A DNA stretch of 64,000 nucleotides from Streptomyces sp. 1331.2 (GCF_900199205.1 NZ_OBMJ01000001.1:682001-746000), one strand, 5' to 3'. Counted from the first letter of the stretch, positions 53,604 through 62,789 are shown. Program-made: numbers and translations. The notes: generated by a model from the sequence alone, not told the origin.

Positions 53604-54842
53604 TCACCCGACCCCGGGCCGCCCGTCCCGACCGGCCGCCACCTCAAACAACAGCTTCGCTGCCACCGTCGCCCCGTCGGCACGGATGGTGCCGGCCACG
53701 GCCTCCGCCCGGACCCGGGTCTCGGGCGCCAGGGCCGTGGCGAGCGCTGCGGAGAGGGAGTCGACGGTGGGCGCGGGGTCGAGGTGGGCCGCGCCGATGC
53801 CCAACTCGGCCACGCGGCGGGCCCAGTACGGCTGGTCCGCGATCCGCGGAACGACCACCTGGGGCGCGCCGGCCCGGGCCGCCGCCGTCGTGGTGCCCGC
53901 CCCGCCGTGGTGCACGACGGCGGCCACCCGCCGGAACAGGGCCTGCTGGTTGACCTCGCCGACGACCAGGCAGTCGTCACGGTCGTCGACCGGGGTCAGG
54001 CCGGCCCAGCCACGGGCGAGGACGATCCGGCGGCCGTGTGCGCGGGCCGCCTCGGTCGCCACCCGGGCGATGCCCTGCGGGGCGTGCGCGGCCATGCTGC
54101 CGAAGCCGACGTACACGGGCGGCTCACCGGCGTCCAGGAAGGCCTCCAGGTCGGCCGGGAGCGGGCGGTCGTCGGGCAGGATCCACGCCCCGGTCTGTAC
54201 CGGGTCGAGTTCCGTCATGCCCTGCGACGGGCAGAGCAGCGGGTCTGCGGCCAGCCACGGGCGGTCGGTCAGGACGTGGTCGCGGACGTTTTCCACCGGC
54301 GGCAGGCCGAGCGCCGCCCGGTGGCGGTTCAACGCCTCGCCGTACAGCCCGTTGACCCGCTGGGCGTCCTGCTCCCAGAGCACCCGGGGGTCGGTCTCGT
54401 CCTGCGGGGAGGGCGTGCCCGGCCGCGCTCCGGGGCGGAAGTGCCGCGACGGCAGTCCGAAGATGTGGAAGCACGCGAGCACGTACGGAATACCCAGGTG
54501 TTCGGCCACGTCCCGGGCACCGGCCGGCATCAGGCCGGTCGCCAGCAGCACGTCGCAGCCCTCGGCCGCCGCGGTGAGCGTCTCGAAGCGTGCGGCGACC
54601 AGCTCGGGGGCCAGCCGGAACGCGTCCTGCGCCGTCGGCGGCCTCGGGCCGGCCACCACGGAGTGCACCGTGGGCCCGAGCGGCACCAAGGGCACGCCGA
54701 CCCGCGCCAGCAGCCCCACGAACTCCTCGTCCGGCGGCGCGCACACCCGCACCTCGGCACCGAGCCCCCGCAGCGCCGCCGCCAGCCCCGCCAGCGGTTC
54801 GACATCACCGCGTGATCCCCACGTCGTCAACAACACACGCAT
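53604..54842 (-). CDS. GT1-family glycosyltransferase (GtfB/vancomycin-transferase type)
   Basis: 412 residues. N-terminal MRVLLTTWGSRGDVEPLAGLAAALRGLG is the typical opening of glycopeptide/sterol transferases; C-terminal domain has VYVGFGSMAAH, VVHHGGAGTTTAAARAGAPQVVVP and ADQPYWARRVAELGIG, the nucleotide-sugar signature. CGGGAG lies 8 bases before ATG 54842. It stands alone, so the acceptor is unknown; homologues decorate peptide or polyketide scaffolds. Confidence 0.93.
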   Translation of the reverse strand: MRVLLTTWGSRGDVEPLAGLAAALRGLGAEVRVCAPPDEEFVGLLARVGVPLVPLGPTVHSVVAGPRPPTAQDAFRLAPELVAARFETLTAAAEGCDVLLATGLMPAGARDVAEHLGIPYVLACFHIFGLPSRHFRPGARPGTPSPQDETDPRVLWEQDAQRVNGLYGEALNRHRAALGLPPVENVRDHVLTDRPWLAADPLLCPSQGMTELDPVQTGAWILPDDRPLPADLEAFLDAGEPPVYVGFGSMAAHAPQGIARVATEAARAHGRRIVLARGWAGLTPVDDRDDCLVVGEVNQQALFRRVAAVVHHGGAGTTTAAARAGAPQVVVPRIADQPYWARRVAELGIGAAHLDPAPTVDSLSAALATALAPETRVRAEAVAGTIRADGATVAAKLLFEVAAGRDGRPGVG

Positions 54843-55198
54843 TTCGAGACTCCCGTTTCCGCAGGTCATGGCCGTCAGACCAGAGATTCTGCGGGAGGAC
54901 GGGGGCCTTGCCGCAAGCCCCCGGGTGGGCTATAGCTTGGTAGTGGCAGGGAGCGCGATCTCCCTGCCGTTTCCATGTCCGCTTCCTTGTTCCGCTCCGG
55001 CTCTCACCGCCCCGGCCCTCACCGCCCCGGCCCCCGCCACACCGGCCACCACCGGACGACGGCGGTGGCCCGGCGGGCAGACGGGCAGGTGGGCGGGTGG
55101 TCGGGTGGGCAGACCGGCGGCGGCCAGACGAGCGGCAGGCCGGCGGTCGTCGGGCAGACCCCCCGTCAAGCCCCGACCCCGCCGTCACCCGCGGCGCG
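54843..55198. other. 356-bp upstream region of the glycosyltransferase gene
   Basis: No gene seen. It holds a GGCAGGGAG-N6-CTCCCTGCC hairpin (54945-54968) and a GCTATAGC palindrome just beside it (54930-54937) that may serve as the -10 region. The distal half is GGGCAGACxGG-rich low complexity near the permease 3' end. Confidence 0.4.
54945..54968. promoter_or_regulatory. Hairpin/operator upstream of the glycosyltransferase
   Basis: Perfect 9-bp arms GGCAGGGAG and CTCCCTGCC with a 6-bp spacer about 100 bp upstream of the glycosyltransferase start. It could end upstream transcription from the permease gene or bind a regulator; the sequence does not decide. Confidence 0.4.
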
Positions 55199-56662
55199 TC
55201 ACACCCGGCGGCGCATCAGCAGTGCATAGGCGGCCCCCGCGACGACCATCCCGACCGGCAGCGCCAGGTCCACCCCCACCAGGGCGGCCACCGGGCCGGT
55301 GTAGAGGGTGTCGACGCACAGGGCCGCGCTCACCACGCCCGCGGTGAGGGCGATCGCGCCCGCGGGGTTGACGCCGGCGCGGTACCAGTAGGGGCTGCCG
55401 GGGGTCTCGTCGCCCAGGGCGTGGCCGTCGTACCGGTTGCGGCGCAGCAGGATGTCGGCGATGTAGATGGCGGTGCTGGGACCGAGGAGGACGACGGTCA
55501 GCTGGAGCACGTTGCTGACGGTGTCGAGGAAGTTGGAGACCAGCAGCGCGTACAGGGTCAGCGCGACCGCGACCGCGCCGTCCACCAGCACGCTGACGGT
55601 GCGGCGGATGCGGATGCCGACGGCCTGCAGGGCGAGGCCCGCGCTGTAGGCGGTCAGGGCGTTGACGGCGATGGTGCCGACGACGAGCGAGAGCAGGAAG
55701 ACCGGGTTGAACCAGCCGGGCAGGATCGTCTGCAGGGCGGCCTGCGCGTCGGTCATGTCGACGGCGGTGGCGCCGAGCACGCCGAGGCCGCCGACCGCGA
55801 CGCTCGGCAGGAAGCCGCCGAGGGCCGTCCAGCCGAGGACCGCGCGCGGGGAGGTACTGGTCGGCAGGTAGCGGGAGAAGTCGGCGCTGGTGGTGTACGA
55901 GAGCGGGCCGGAGGCGATCAGGGCGATTCCGGCGAGGACGGCCGCCCAGAGGGCGCTGCCGGTGAGCGGTTCGGGCTGGGTCCAGCCGAAGTCGGCGTGC
56001 CGGACGATGGCGTACCCGACGACCGCGAAGGCCGCGGTGAGCACGAGGGTGATCGGCAGGTAGAGCCGGACGATCACGGCGTGGCCGTACACGCTGATGG
56101 TGAGGGTGACCACGACGATCGCGATCACGATGGCGATCTTGATCGGGGTGGTGGGGGTGATCCCGATCCGTTCGACGAGTGAGAAGGCGGCGACGGCGGC
56201 CGCGGCGAGGTTCAGCGCGAAGTAGCAGACGGAGATCATCCAGCCGGTGACCGCGTTGTTCACGCGGTTGCCGCGGATGCCGTACATGGTGCGAGTGATG
56301 ACCTCACTGGGCGCGCCGGCGGCCGGTCCGGAGACCGCGAGCAGGCCGGTGCCGAGCCAGAAGAGGTTGCCGACGACGACGACCGCGAAGGCCTGCCAGA
56401 GGCTGAGGCCAGTCAGGACGAGGGCGCCGCCGACCACCAGGTTGAGGTAGTTGACGCTGGCCGCCGCCCAGACGGCGAAGAGTTCGCGGGCGCGGCCGCG
56501 CCGCTCGGTGTCGGGGATGTGGTCGATGCCGTGGACCTCGACCCGTCCGCCGCGTTCCGGCCGGGGTGGTGCGGCGGGGTCCGGGGCGGGGTCCCGGGAG
56601 AGGCCCGGGGATCTGTGGGGGTCCGGGGATCTGTGGGGGTGGTCCGGGAGCGTGGACGCCAT
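55199..56662 (-). CDS. NCS1-family nucleobase/cytosine-purine permease
   Basis: 487 residues with about twelve hydrophobic helices. Helix 1 region FAVWAAASVNYLNLVVGGALVLTGL and SADFSRYLPTSTSPRAV in the middle are NCS1 signatures. The N-terminus has a Pro/His/Asp repeat (HPHRSPDPHRSPG) encoded by a direct repeat. Divergent from a TetR gene and, beyond it, an amidohydrolase, so the set may import and hydrolyse a cyclic amide or nucleobase. Confidence 0.92.
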   Translation of the reverse strand: MASTLPDHPHRSPDPHRSPGLSRDPAPDPAAPPRPERGGRVEVHGIDHIPDTERRGRARELFAVWAAASVNYLNLVVGGALVLTGLSLWQAFAVVVVGNLFWLGTGLLAVSGPAAGAPSEVITRTMYGIRGNRVNNAVTGWMISVCYFALNLAAAAVAAFSLVERIGITPTTPIKIAIVIAIVVVTLTISVYGHAVIVRLYLPITLVLTAAFAVVGYAIVRHADFGWTQPEPLTGSALWAAVLAGIALIASGPLSYTTSADFSRYLPTSTSPRAVLGWTALGGFLPSVAVGGLGVLGATAVDMTDAQAALQTILPGWFNPVFLLSLVVGTIAVNALTAYSAGLALQAVGIRIRRTVSVLVDGAVAVALTLYALLVSNFLDTVSNVLQLTVVLLGPSTAIYIADILLRRNRYDGHALGDETPGSPYWYRAGVNPAGAIALTAGVVSAALCVDTLYTGPVAALVGVDLALPVGMVVAGAAYALLMRRRV

Positions 56663-56703
56663 TGGGGGCCCTCCGTGGGGGGTGTCGTGCCCACCTGCTT
56701 GCT

Positions 56704-56723
56704 TATTGGTCGCACACTCAATA
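56704..56723. promoter_or_regulatory. Inverted repeat TATTG-N10-CAATA
   Basis: Perfect 5-bp AT-rich arms in the 72-bp space between the divergent permease and TetR genes, 11 bases before the TetR start. The most probable operator for that TetR protein. Confidence 0.5.
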
Positions 56724-56734
56724 GCATCCGGCAC

Positions 56735-57664
56735 ATGACGTCAAGCGTTCAGCGCAAACGGGTTCGCAAATCCCCCGACGACCGGCGGGCGGAGATCGTC
56801 GGGGCCGCGGCGGAGGTCGCCCTCACCGAGGGTCTGGAGTGCATCACGCTGCGCCGGATCGCCGAGCAGCTCGACGTCAGACCAGGCCTGATCAGCCACT
56901 ACTTCCCCGCCGTGGAGGACCTCGTCGCCGAGGCCTTCGGCAGCGCCGCCACCGCGGAGTTGGAGACGCTGCTACCCGCCGACCCCCAGGACGGCTCCCC
57001 GCTGCGGCACCTCTCCCGCTTCTTCGCCCGTACCACCGGCCCGGCCTACGACGACATGAGCCGGCTCTGGCTCAACGCCCGCCACCTCAGCCGCTACCGC
57101 CCCGTCCTGCGCGACCGTGTACTCGAACAGGAGAAGGGCTGGCGCGGCCGGCTCAGCGGCGTCATCGCCTCCGGCGTCGAGCAGGGCGAGTTCCGCGCCG
57201 AGGACCCGGTGCTGACGGCGGTCCGGATCCTCGTGGTGATCGACGGCCTGGCCGGCCACGCCAACACCGGGCTGCGCAACCACCCGTCCGGCGTCACCCG
57301 GCTCGCCGCCGCCACCGCCGAACGCGAACTCGGCCTCGCCGACGGCACGCTGAGCCCCACCGACACCCCCGACCCCGCCGACACCCCGGACGCTGCCGCC
57401 CCCACCCCGGCTCCTCCCCCGAACAGCCCTGACCCCACCGGATCGCGACCTCCCCCACGCCGCCGACGCCCCCAACTCCCCCACCCCGCACCAGCGCTGG
57501 AGCCGAAGTGCGCACCTCCCTCGTCCTCCTCTCCGCCCGCCTGCTCGACCCCGCCTCCGGTGGCTTCCTGCCGCAGACCGCCCTCGCGGTCGTGGACGGC
57601 CGGATCGCCACGCTCGGCGACGACCGCACGATCCGCGAACTCGCCGACCCCGCCACCACGGTGA
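56735..57664 (+). CDS. TetR-family regulator with a long Pro-rich tail
   Basis: The frame codes 309 residues. HTH: RRAEIVGAAAEVALTEGLECITLRRIAEQLDVRPGLISHYFPAVEDLVAEAF (about 15-70), then a TetR_C domain to about residue 205. The rest (about 100 residues) is a proline/arginine/serine tail, and its last 157 bp overlap the amidohydrolase gene in another frame. Normal family members end near 200. The tail may be a lost stop codon rather than function. Confidence 0.88.
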   Translation: MTSSVQRKRVRKSPDDRRAEIVGAAAEVALTEGLECITLRRIAEQLDVRPGLISHYFPAVEDLVAEAFGSAATAELETLLPADPQDGSPLRHLSRFFARTTGPAYDDMSRLWLNARHLSRYRPVLRDRVLEQEKGWRGRLSGVIASGVEQGEFRAEDPVLTAVRILVVIDGLAGHANTGLRNHPSGVTRLAAATAERELGLADGTLSPTDTPDPADTPDAAAPTPAPPPNSPDPTGSRPPPRRRRPQLPHPAPALEPKCAPPSSSSPPACSTPPPVASCRRPPSRSWTAGSPRSATTARSANSPTPPPR

Positions 57665-59193
57665 TCGACCTCAAGGGCGCCGTCGTCACCCCCGGCTTGG
57701 TGGACGGCCACCTGCACCCGGTCAGCGGCGCCGAACTCACCCACGGCCTGGACCTCTCCGGCTGCACCGACCTGGCCGCCGTCCGGGCCGCTCTCGCCGC
57801 CGAGGTCCGCCGGCTCGCCCCCGGTGCCTGGCTGCACGCCTGGGGCCTGGACCCGAACGTCTTCGGCGACCGCCCGGTGGAGTCCGCCGCGCTGGGCCCC
57901 GTCCTGGACGGCGTCCCGGCGCTGCTCCAGCTCTTCGACGCCCACTCGATGCTCGCCAGCCCGCGCGCCCTGGAGCTGGCCGGCGTGGACGGCCCGCGCA
58001 CCTTCGCCCAAGCCGCCGAGGTGGTCTGCGACGCCGACGGACGCCCCACCGGGCTCCTGCTGGAGGACGCCGCCGGAGAGCTGGTCGAGCGCGCCGCCCC
58101 GCAGCCCACCCGCGCCGAGCGCCGCGAACGCCTCGCCGCCGCACTGCGCGCCATGGCCGCCGCCGGCCTCACCGGCGGCCACGCGATGGACGCCAACGGC
58201 GACAGCCTCGACCTCTACGCCGAGCTGGACGAGGCCGGTGAGCTGCCGCTGCGTCTGCGGGTCGCCCCCTGGTGCCAGCCCGGGGTGGACCGGGACGGGC
58301 TGCGCGCGCTCATCGAGCAGCAGGGCCGGGGCGGGCGGCTCTGGCGGGTGGACGGCGTCAAGCTGTTCATGGACGGCACGATCGACAACGGCACCGCCTG
58401 GCTGGAGAAGCCGGACTGCCACGGCGAGTCCACGCACGCCTTCTGGCCCGATCCTGCGCACTACACCCACGTCGTCCAGGAGTTGCACTGGGCCGGAGTG
58501 CCGACCGCCACCCACGCGATCGGCGACGCCGCCGTCCGGCACGCCCTCGACTCGATCGAGAAGGCGTCGCACGAGGGGCCCACCGCCGCACGACAGCGCA
58601 CTGCCGCCGTACGACCGGGCACCGCCACCGCCCGCCCTCGCACCACCCCCGTCCGGCACCGGATCGAACACATCGAGACCGTCCCCGACGAGGCCGTCCG
58701 GCGCTTCGCCGAGCTGGACGTGATCGCCTCCATGCAGCCCACCCACTGCTGCGACTTCACCCGGGCCGACCACACCGACAACTGGTCCCGCCGCCTCGGC
58801 GAGGAGCGGGCGGACCGCGCCTGGCGCTGCCGCGACCTGTGGGATGCGGGCGCCACCGTGGTCCTCGGTTCGGACTGGCCGATCGCCCCCTACCCGCCGC
58901 TGGGCGTCATGGCGGGCGCCCGCCACCGCCGCCCCACCCGCGACCTCAGCAGCCCCCCGCACAACCCGGGCCAGGCGCTCACCGCCCTGGAGGCGCTGTC
59001 GGCGATGACCGCCAACGCCGCCCACGCGGGCGGCGAGGAGCAGCTGGCGGGCCGGATCACGGTCGGCCACCGAGCGGACCTCACCGTGCTGGCTGCCGAC
59101 CCGCTCACCACCCCGGCCACCGAACTGGCAGACCTCCCCGTCCTGTTGACGGTCCTGGACGGCCTGCCGACCCACCGCACCGACTCCCTCTGA
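57508..59193 (+). CDS. Amidohydrolase (Amidohydro_3/YtcJ-like)
   Basis: 561 residues. Metal-site motif TPGLVDGHLHPVSG, DANGDSLD, HAIGDAAVRHALD, HRIEHIET and the late aspartate in GSDWPIAPYPPLG follow the YtcJ order. Between the HAIGD and HRIEH motifs, about 20 residues of Arg/Thr/Ala/Pro repeats (RTAAVRPGTATARPR) are inserted that other members lack, to my memory. GTG start after CTGGAG. Overlaps the TetR frame by 157 bp. Probably hydrolyses a small amide taken up by the divergent permease. Confidence 0.9.
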   Translation: MRTSLVLLSARLLDPASGGFLPQTALAVVDGRIATLGDDRTIRELADPATTVIDLKGAVVTPGLVDGHLHPVSGAELTHGLDLSGCTDLAAVRAALAAEVRRLAPGAWLHAWGLDPNVFGDRPVESAALGPVLDGVPALLQLFDAHSMLASPRALELAGVDGPRTFAQAAEVVCDADGRPTGLLLEDAAGELVERAAPQPTRAERRERLAAALRAMAAAGLTGGHAMDANGDSLDLYAELDEAGELPLRLRVAPWCQPGVDRDGLRALIEQQGRGGRLWRVDGVKLFMDGTIDNGTAWLEKPDCHGESTHAFWPDPAHYTHVVQELHWAGVPTATHAIGDAAVRHALDSIEKASHEGPTAARQRTAAVRPGTATARPRTTPVRHRIEHIETVPDEAVRRFAELDVIASMQPTHCCDFTRADHTDNWSRRLGEERADRAWRCRDLWDAGATVVLGSDWPIAPYPPLGVMAGARHRRPTRDLSSPPHNPGQALTALEALSAMTANAAHAGGEEQLAGRITVGHRADLTVLAADPLTTPATELADLPVLLTVLDGLPTHRTDSL

Positions 59194-59353
59194 CCGAGGG
59201 CGGCCCGCACCGTCACCAGCACCCACCGACCAGCCGCCGAGCAGCAATCACCCGTCACCCCGTGAAGCAGCCGTCCCGCGCCACCACCCGGCCCGCGCGG
59301 ACCACCGGTTCGCGCGGCTGCCTCACATCGTGGACGACCTTTCCCAGCAGGTA

Positions 59354-59368
59354 AAACATCCTACGTTT
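59354..59368. promoter_or_regulatory. Operator-like AAACATCCTACGTTT
   Basis: An imperfect palindrome (10 of 15 positions symmetrical) in an unusually AT-rich patch about 60 bp before the HPP gene. CATCCTA-type half-sites with AAAC/GTTT ends recur in GntR/LacI-type operators of streptomycetes; the assignment is tentative. Confidence 0.35.
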
Positions 59369-59427
59369 CTCTCGGTAGTCTGCTTATCATCTCCGGGTTT
59401 CCCATCCCCCATCCGGAGCACCCACGC

Positions 59428-59943
59428 ATGCCCACGCCACCACCCGCCGCCACACCCAGGCCGCACCCGCTGCACGTCCTGGGGTCCACCGTCTTCGCCA
59501 TCGGCGCCCTGCTGGTGCTGGCCGCAGTCGGCGTGCTGCTCCACCAACCGCTGCTGATACCGCCGTTGGCGGCCAGCGCGGCGCTGGTGTACGGCGCGCC
59601 CGGCCTGCCGATCTCACAGCCGCGCAACGTGGTCGGCGGTCAGTTGATGTCCGCCCTGATCGGCTTCGCCACCCTCGCCGTCACCGGCAGCACCACCTGG
59701 GGCGCGGCCATCGCCGCCGGTCTCTCGCTCGGTGCGATGCTGCTCACCCACACCTCGCACTCCCCCGCCGCGGCCAGCGCCCTCCTCGTGGTCCTGCAGG
59801 CTCCGCACCTCGTGCCCTTCCTCCCGCTGCTCGCGCTGGCGACCACACTCCTGGTCCTCATCGGCCTGCTGCCCGGCCGGATCGGCGGGCACCCGGTCCG
59901 CTACCCGCTGTCCTGGGTGAGCGTGTCCCCCGGCCCACGGTGA
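59428..59943 (+). CDS. HPP-family integral membrane protein
   Basis: 171 residues with four or five hydrophobic helices. PLLIPPLAASAALVYGAPGLPISQPRNVVGGQLMSALIG is the defining HPP block (helix, P-x-SQPRN). Relatives transport nitrite or have unknown roles. It stands as a single gene convergent with the SRPBCC gene. Confidence 0.88.
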   Translation: MPTPPPAATPRPHPLHVLGSTVFAIGALLVLAAVGVLLHQPLLIPPLAASAALVYGAPGLPISQPRNVVGGQLMSALIGFATLAVTGSTTWGAAIAAGLSLGAMLLTHTSHSPAAASALLVVLQAPHLVPFLPLLALATTLLVLIGLLPGRIGGHPVRYPLSWVSVSPGPR

Positions 59944-60158
59944 CCGCCGGCCCACTCTCCCGCCGACCGTTCCGCCCCCGAACTGCGAACCACCCTCCCG
60001 ACGCCACGGTGCACCCGGGATACGGGGCTGGAAACACCGTCCCGTCAGGGCCTCGTGGCCCGGACACCGACCGCTGAGCAGCAAACCCCTCGGGCGCCGC
60101 GCCGTACGGGTGCCCGGCGGTCCGCCGGACACCCCGCCCGACGGGACCACCGGCCCCG

Positions 60159-60734
60159 CTACTCCCCCTGCTCGGCCGCCGACTTGACGCCTTCGAGGGT
60201 GGCCGTCATTCCGGTGCGCAGCTCGCCCAGCCGGAAGTCGACGATCTTCTCCTCGTACTCCGGCCTGGCGTCGATGGCGAGGCTGACGCCACTGCGGCCG
60301 GGGCCGATCACCACCGACTCGCGCAGCCGAGTGCCGCCGTCCTCCGCGGTGAGGTCGAAGCGCCACCGGGCCAGCGCGCCCGCCGGCTCGGAGACCGGCT
60401 CGCCGTAGCGGCCGTCCGCGTCCATGACGGCCCACGCGAACACGCGGTGACCGGCAGCATCGGCCGCGCCGGCCGCATCGGCCCGGTCGTCCGCGCCGGT
60501 CAGCTCGGTCACCTCGGAGACCGTCCGCCAATCCGGCATGCCCGCCCGGCGGTTGTGGCCCTCGAAGCGGGCGCCCGGCGCGGGGCCGTCCGCGCCGTCC
60601 AGCCAGGCGACGCGGTGGAGCTCCGGGCTGAGCCGGGCGGGCAGGCCGATGTCCGTGACCAGCTCCCAGACTCGCTCCAGCGGCGCCTCGACGAACACCT
60701 CGCACTGCGTACCCGGACCGTCGGCGTACCGCAT
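60159..60734 (-). CDS. SRPBCC (START-like) family protein
   Basis: 191 residues. FVEAPLERVWELVTDIGLPARLSPELHRVAWLDGA and RFEGHNRRAG, WRTVSEVTEL, then TRLRESVVIGPG are the repeating strands of polyketide-cyclase/START-like proteins. A short insert of Asp/Ala repeats lies near residue 85. It could bind a hydrophobic ligand; catalytic role not evident. Confidence 0.85.
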   Translation of the reverse strand: MRYADGPGTQCEVFVEAPLERVWELVTDIGLPARLSPELHRVAWLDGADGPAPGARFEGHNRRAGMPDWRTVSEVTELTGADDRADAAGAADAAGHRVFAWAVMDADGRYGEPVSEPAGALARWRFDLTAEDGGTRLRESVVIGPGRSGVSLAIDARPEYEEKIVDFRLGELRTGMTATLEGVKSAAEQGE

Positions 60735-60916
60735 GGCCGTTCCCCCTCCTCTCGCACGTCACACCCGTCCGGGCGCGACGCCGTCCTGCGTCTCGTGTCC
60801 TGCTGCTGACCTGCTGCTGACCTGCTGCATCGATGCGGGTCGACACCCGCCCGCCGCACCCGACGCTGCGTCCGGAACGCCGCGAAGGAAGCGGGCGGGT
60901 TGCCGCCCTGGGCCCT

Positions 60917-60980
60917 GGATCGATGATCGATCCCGCCGAACACCCAAGTCAATCCACGGGTTTGCTGGGGGACACCCAAG
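60917..60980. promoter_or_regulatory. LysR operator candidates: 17-bp palindrome and direct repeats
   Basis: GGATCGAT-G-ATCGATCC (60917-60933) is a perfect palindrome. Directly after it, ACACCCAAG occurs at 60940-60948 and 60972-60980, 32 bp (three helical turns) apart. All precede the LysR GTG at 60998, as expected for autoregulation. Confidence 0.5.
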
Positions 60981-60997
60981 CGATACCTTGGACCATC

Positions 60998-61894
60998 GTG
61001 ACCATTGACGACCTCCGTGTCTTCGCCGCGGTCTGCCGGGCCGGCTCGCTCAGCGCCGTCGCCCGCGACCTCGGCTGCACCCAGTCCGCGGTCAGCCAGC
61101 ACGTGAAGCGGCTGGAGCGGGAACTCGGCCTCTCCCTGATCGAACGGCACCCGCGCGGGGTGGTGCCCACCAAGGCGGGCCGGGTCCTCCAGGCCGCCAC
61201 CGTCACCGGCCTCGGCAGCATCGACCACGCGCTGCACCGGATCGCCGAACTCGCGCGCGGCGAGGGCGGATCCGTACGCATCACCACCGGCGCCACCAGC
61301 GTCCGGCACTTCATGTCCGCGGCCGTGGTGGCCTTCCGGCGGCGCTTCCCGCAGGTCAGCCTGGAGTTCCAGACCGAGGTCTCCAGCCGCAGCTGCCTGG
61401 AGTCGCTGACCGCCGGACGGGTCGACCTCGCCTGGATCACCCTCGGCACCCCGGTCCGCGGCATCGACCAGCGGCCGGTCGTCGACCTGCCGTGGGTGCT
61501 GGCCGTCGCGGCGGGCGACCCGCTCGCCGCCAGGGCCCGCATCGAGCCGGCCGACCTGCAGGACGCCCGGCTCATCGGGCTGCCGCAGAACTCGGTCGCC
61601 CGCTCCCAACTCGATTCCTGGCTGGGGAAGTCGGGCATCAGGCCGGTCTTCGACACCAGCGTCGCGGACTGGGACACCGCGATCCTGCTCGCCGAACTCG
61701 GCCTCGGCCACGCCGTCGTCCCGGCCCTCCCCCAGTGGCAGGGCCCCGGCCACCCCGGCCTACGGCTGCTCCCGCTGCCCGACCTGCCCGCCCTCACCGC
61801 CGGCTGGGCCATCCGCGACTGGGAGAACCTCTGCCCCCTCGCCCGCGCCTTCGCCGACACCGTGGCCGCCCACGCCGCCCCACCGCCCCGCTGA
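60998..61894 (+). CDS. LysR-family transcriptional regulator
   Basis: 298 residues. The N-terminal HTH starts DDLRVFAAVCRAGSLSAVARDLGCTQSAVSQHVKRLERELG (about 4-45), followed by the effector domain (TGATSVRHFMSAAVVAF, GLPQNSVARSQLDSWL). GTG 60998 fits the usual LysR start; in-frame upstream codons hold operator repeats. It probably controls itself and perhaps the convergent enoyl-CoA hydratase or the divergent SRPBCC gene. Confidence 0.93.
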   Translation: MTIDDLRVFAAVCRAGSLSAVARDLGCTQSAVSQHVKRLERELGLSLIERHPRGVVPTKAGRVLQAATVTGLGSIDHALHRIAELARGEGGSVRITTGATSVRHFMSAAVVAFRRRFPQVSLEFQTEVSSRSCLESLTAGRVDLAWITLGTPVRGIDQRPVVDLPWVLAVAAGDPLAARARIEPADLQDARLIGLPQNSVARSQLDSWLGKSGIRPVFDTSVADWDTAILLAELGLGHAVVPALPQWQGPGHPGLRLLPLPDLPALTAGWAIRDWENLCPLARAFADTVAAHAAPPPR

Positions 61895-61980
61895 TCCCCG
61901 TCGGATCGCCGCCCGATCCCCGTCGGATCGCCGCCCGATCCCCGTAGGATCGCCGCCGGATCGCCGCCGGATCGCCGCCT
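61893..61980. repeat. 22-bp and 11-bp GATC-containing tandem repeats
   Basis: Three 22-bp units GATCCCCGTCGGATCGCCGC.. (61893, 61915, 61937) are followed by two 11-bp half-units GATCGCCGCCG/T (61959, 61970). It fills the gap between the convergent LysR and enoyl-CoA hydratase genes and begins at the stop of LysR. Each unit has two GATC sites. Confidence 0.85.
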
Positions 61981-62012
61981 GAGCCCCAACGGATCAGCCC
62001 CGCCCATTCGTC

Positions 62013-62789
62013 TCAGCGCGCAGCGGAGGTCCGGTCCAGGAAGCGCTGCACCCCGTCCCGTACGCCCTCGGTGGGCACGGTCGCCGCAAAGGCTGCCGCC
62101 TCCACCGCAAGGCCCTCGTCGATCGGCAGGTTGATACCCCGGGTCACGGCCCGCAGGCAGGCGGCCACCGCGGTGGGCGCGTACCGGGTGATGCGATCAG
62201 CCAAGTCCCGTGCGGCCGAGAGCAGTTCACTCGCCGGGACGACCGTGTTGACCAGGCCGAGCTCCGCCGCACGGGCGGCCGGGATCGGGTCGCCGGTCAG
62301 GATCATCTCCAGCCCGCGCTTGCGGCCGACATGGCGCGGTAGCCGCTGCGAACCGCCGAACGGCGGCGGGAAGCCGAGCGAGATCTCCGGCTTGGCGAAG
62401 GTTGCGTGCTCGGCCGCCACCGCCAGCGGCGCGGCCTCGGTGACCTCACAACCACCGCCGTACGCCAGGCCGTTGACGGCCACGATGATCGGCTTGGGGA
62501 ACTCCTCGATCCGCCGGGTGAGCGTGTGCCCGCGCCGGACGAACTCGCGCAGCGCCCGCTCGGGCCCGCCGGCGATGCCGGCGGCCAGGGACGGGATGTC
62601 GGCGCCCGCACTGAACGCCCGCTGCCCGACTCCGGTGAGGATCACGGCGCGGACGGTGTCGTCGGCATCGATGCGGTCGAGCTCGGCGAGCAGCGCGTCG
62701 ATCGTCGGGTAGTCGAGGGCGTTGAGCTTCTTCTCCCGGTCGATGGTGAGGGTGACGACGTGCCCGTCCTGCTCGCTGCGGATGGTCAT
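62013..62789 (-). CDS. Enoyl-CoA hydratase/isomerase family protein
   Basis: 258 residues. Crotonase fold with FSAGADIPSLAAG (oxyanion loop), NGLAYGGGCEVTEAAPLAVAAEHATFAKPEISLGFPPPFGG; the catalytic glutamate position in PEISLG is retained. Good candidate for enoyl-CoA hydration; crotonases have many other reactions. Divergent from the MocR gene with the operator at 62881-62908 between. Confidence 0.92.
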   Translation of the reverse strand: MTIRSEQDGHVVTLTIDREKKLNALDYPTIDALLAELDRIDADDTVRAVILTGVGQRAFSAGADIPSLAAGIAGGPERALREFVRRGHTLTRRIEEFPKPIIVAVNGLAYGGGCEVTEAAPLAVAAEHATFAKPEISLGFPPPFGGSQRLPRHVGRKRGLEMILTGDPIPAARAAELGLVNTVVPASELLSAARDLADRITRYAPTAVAACLRAVTRGINLPIDEGLAVEAAAFAATVPTEGVRDGVQRFLDRTSAAR

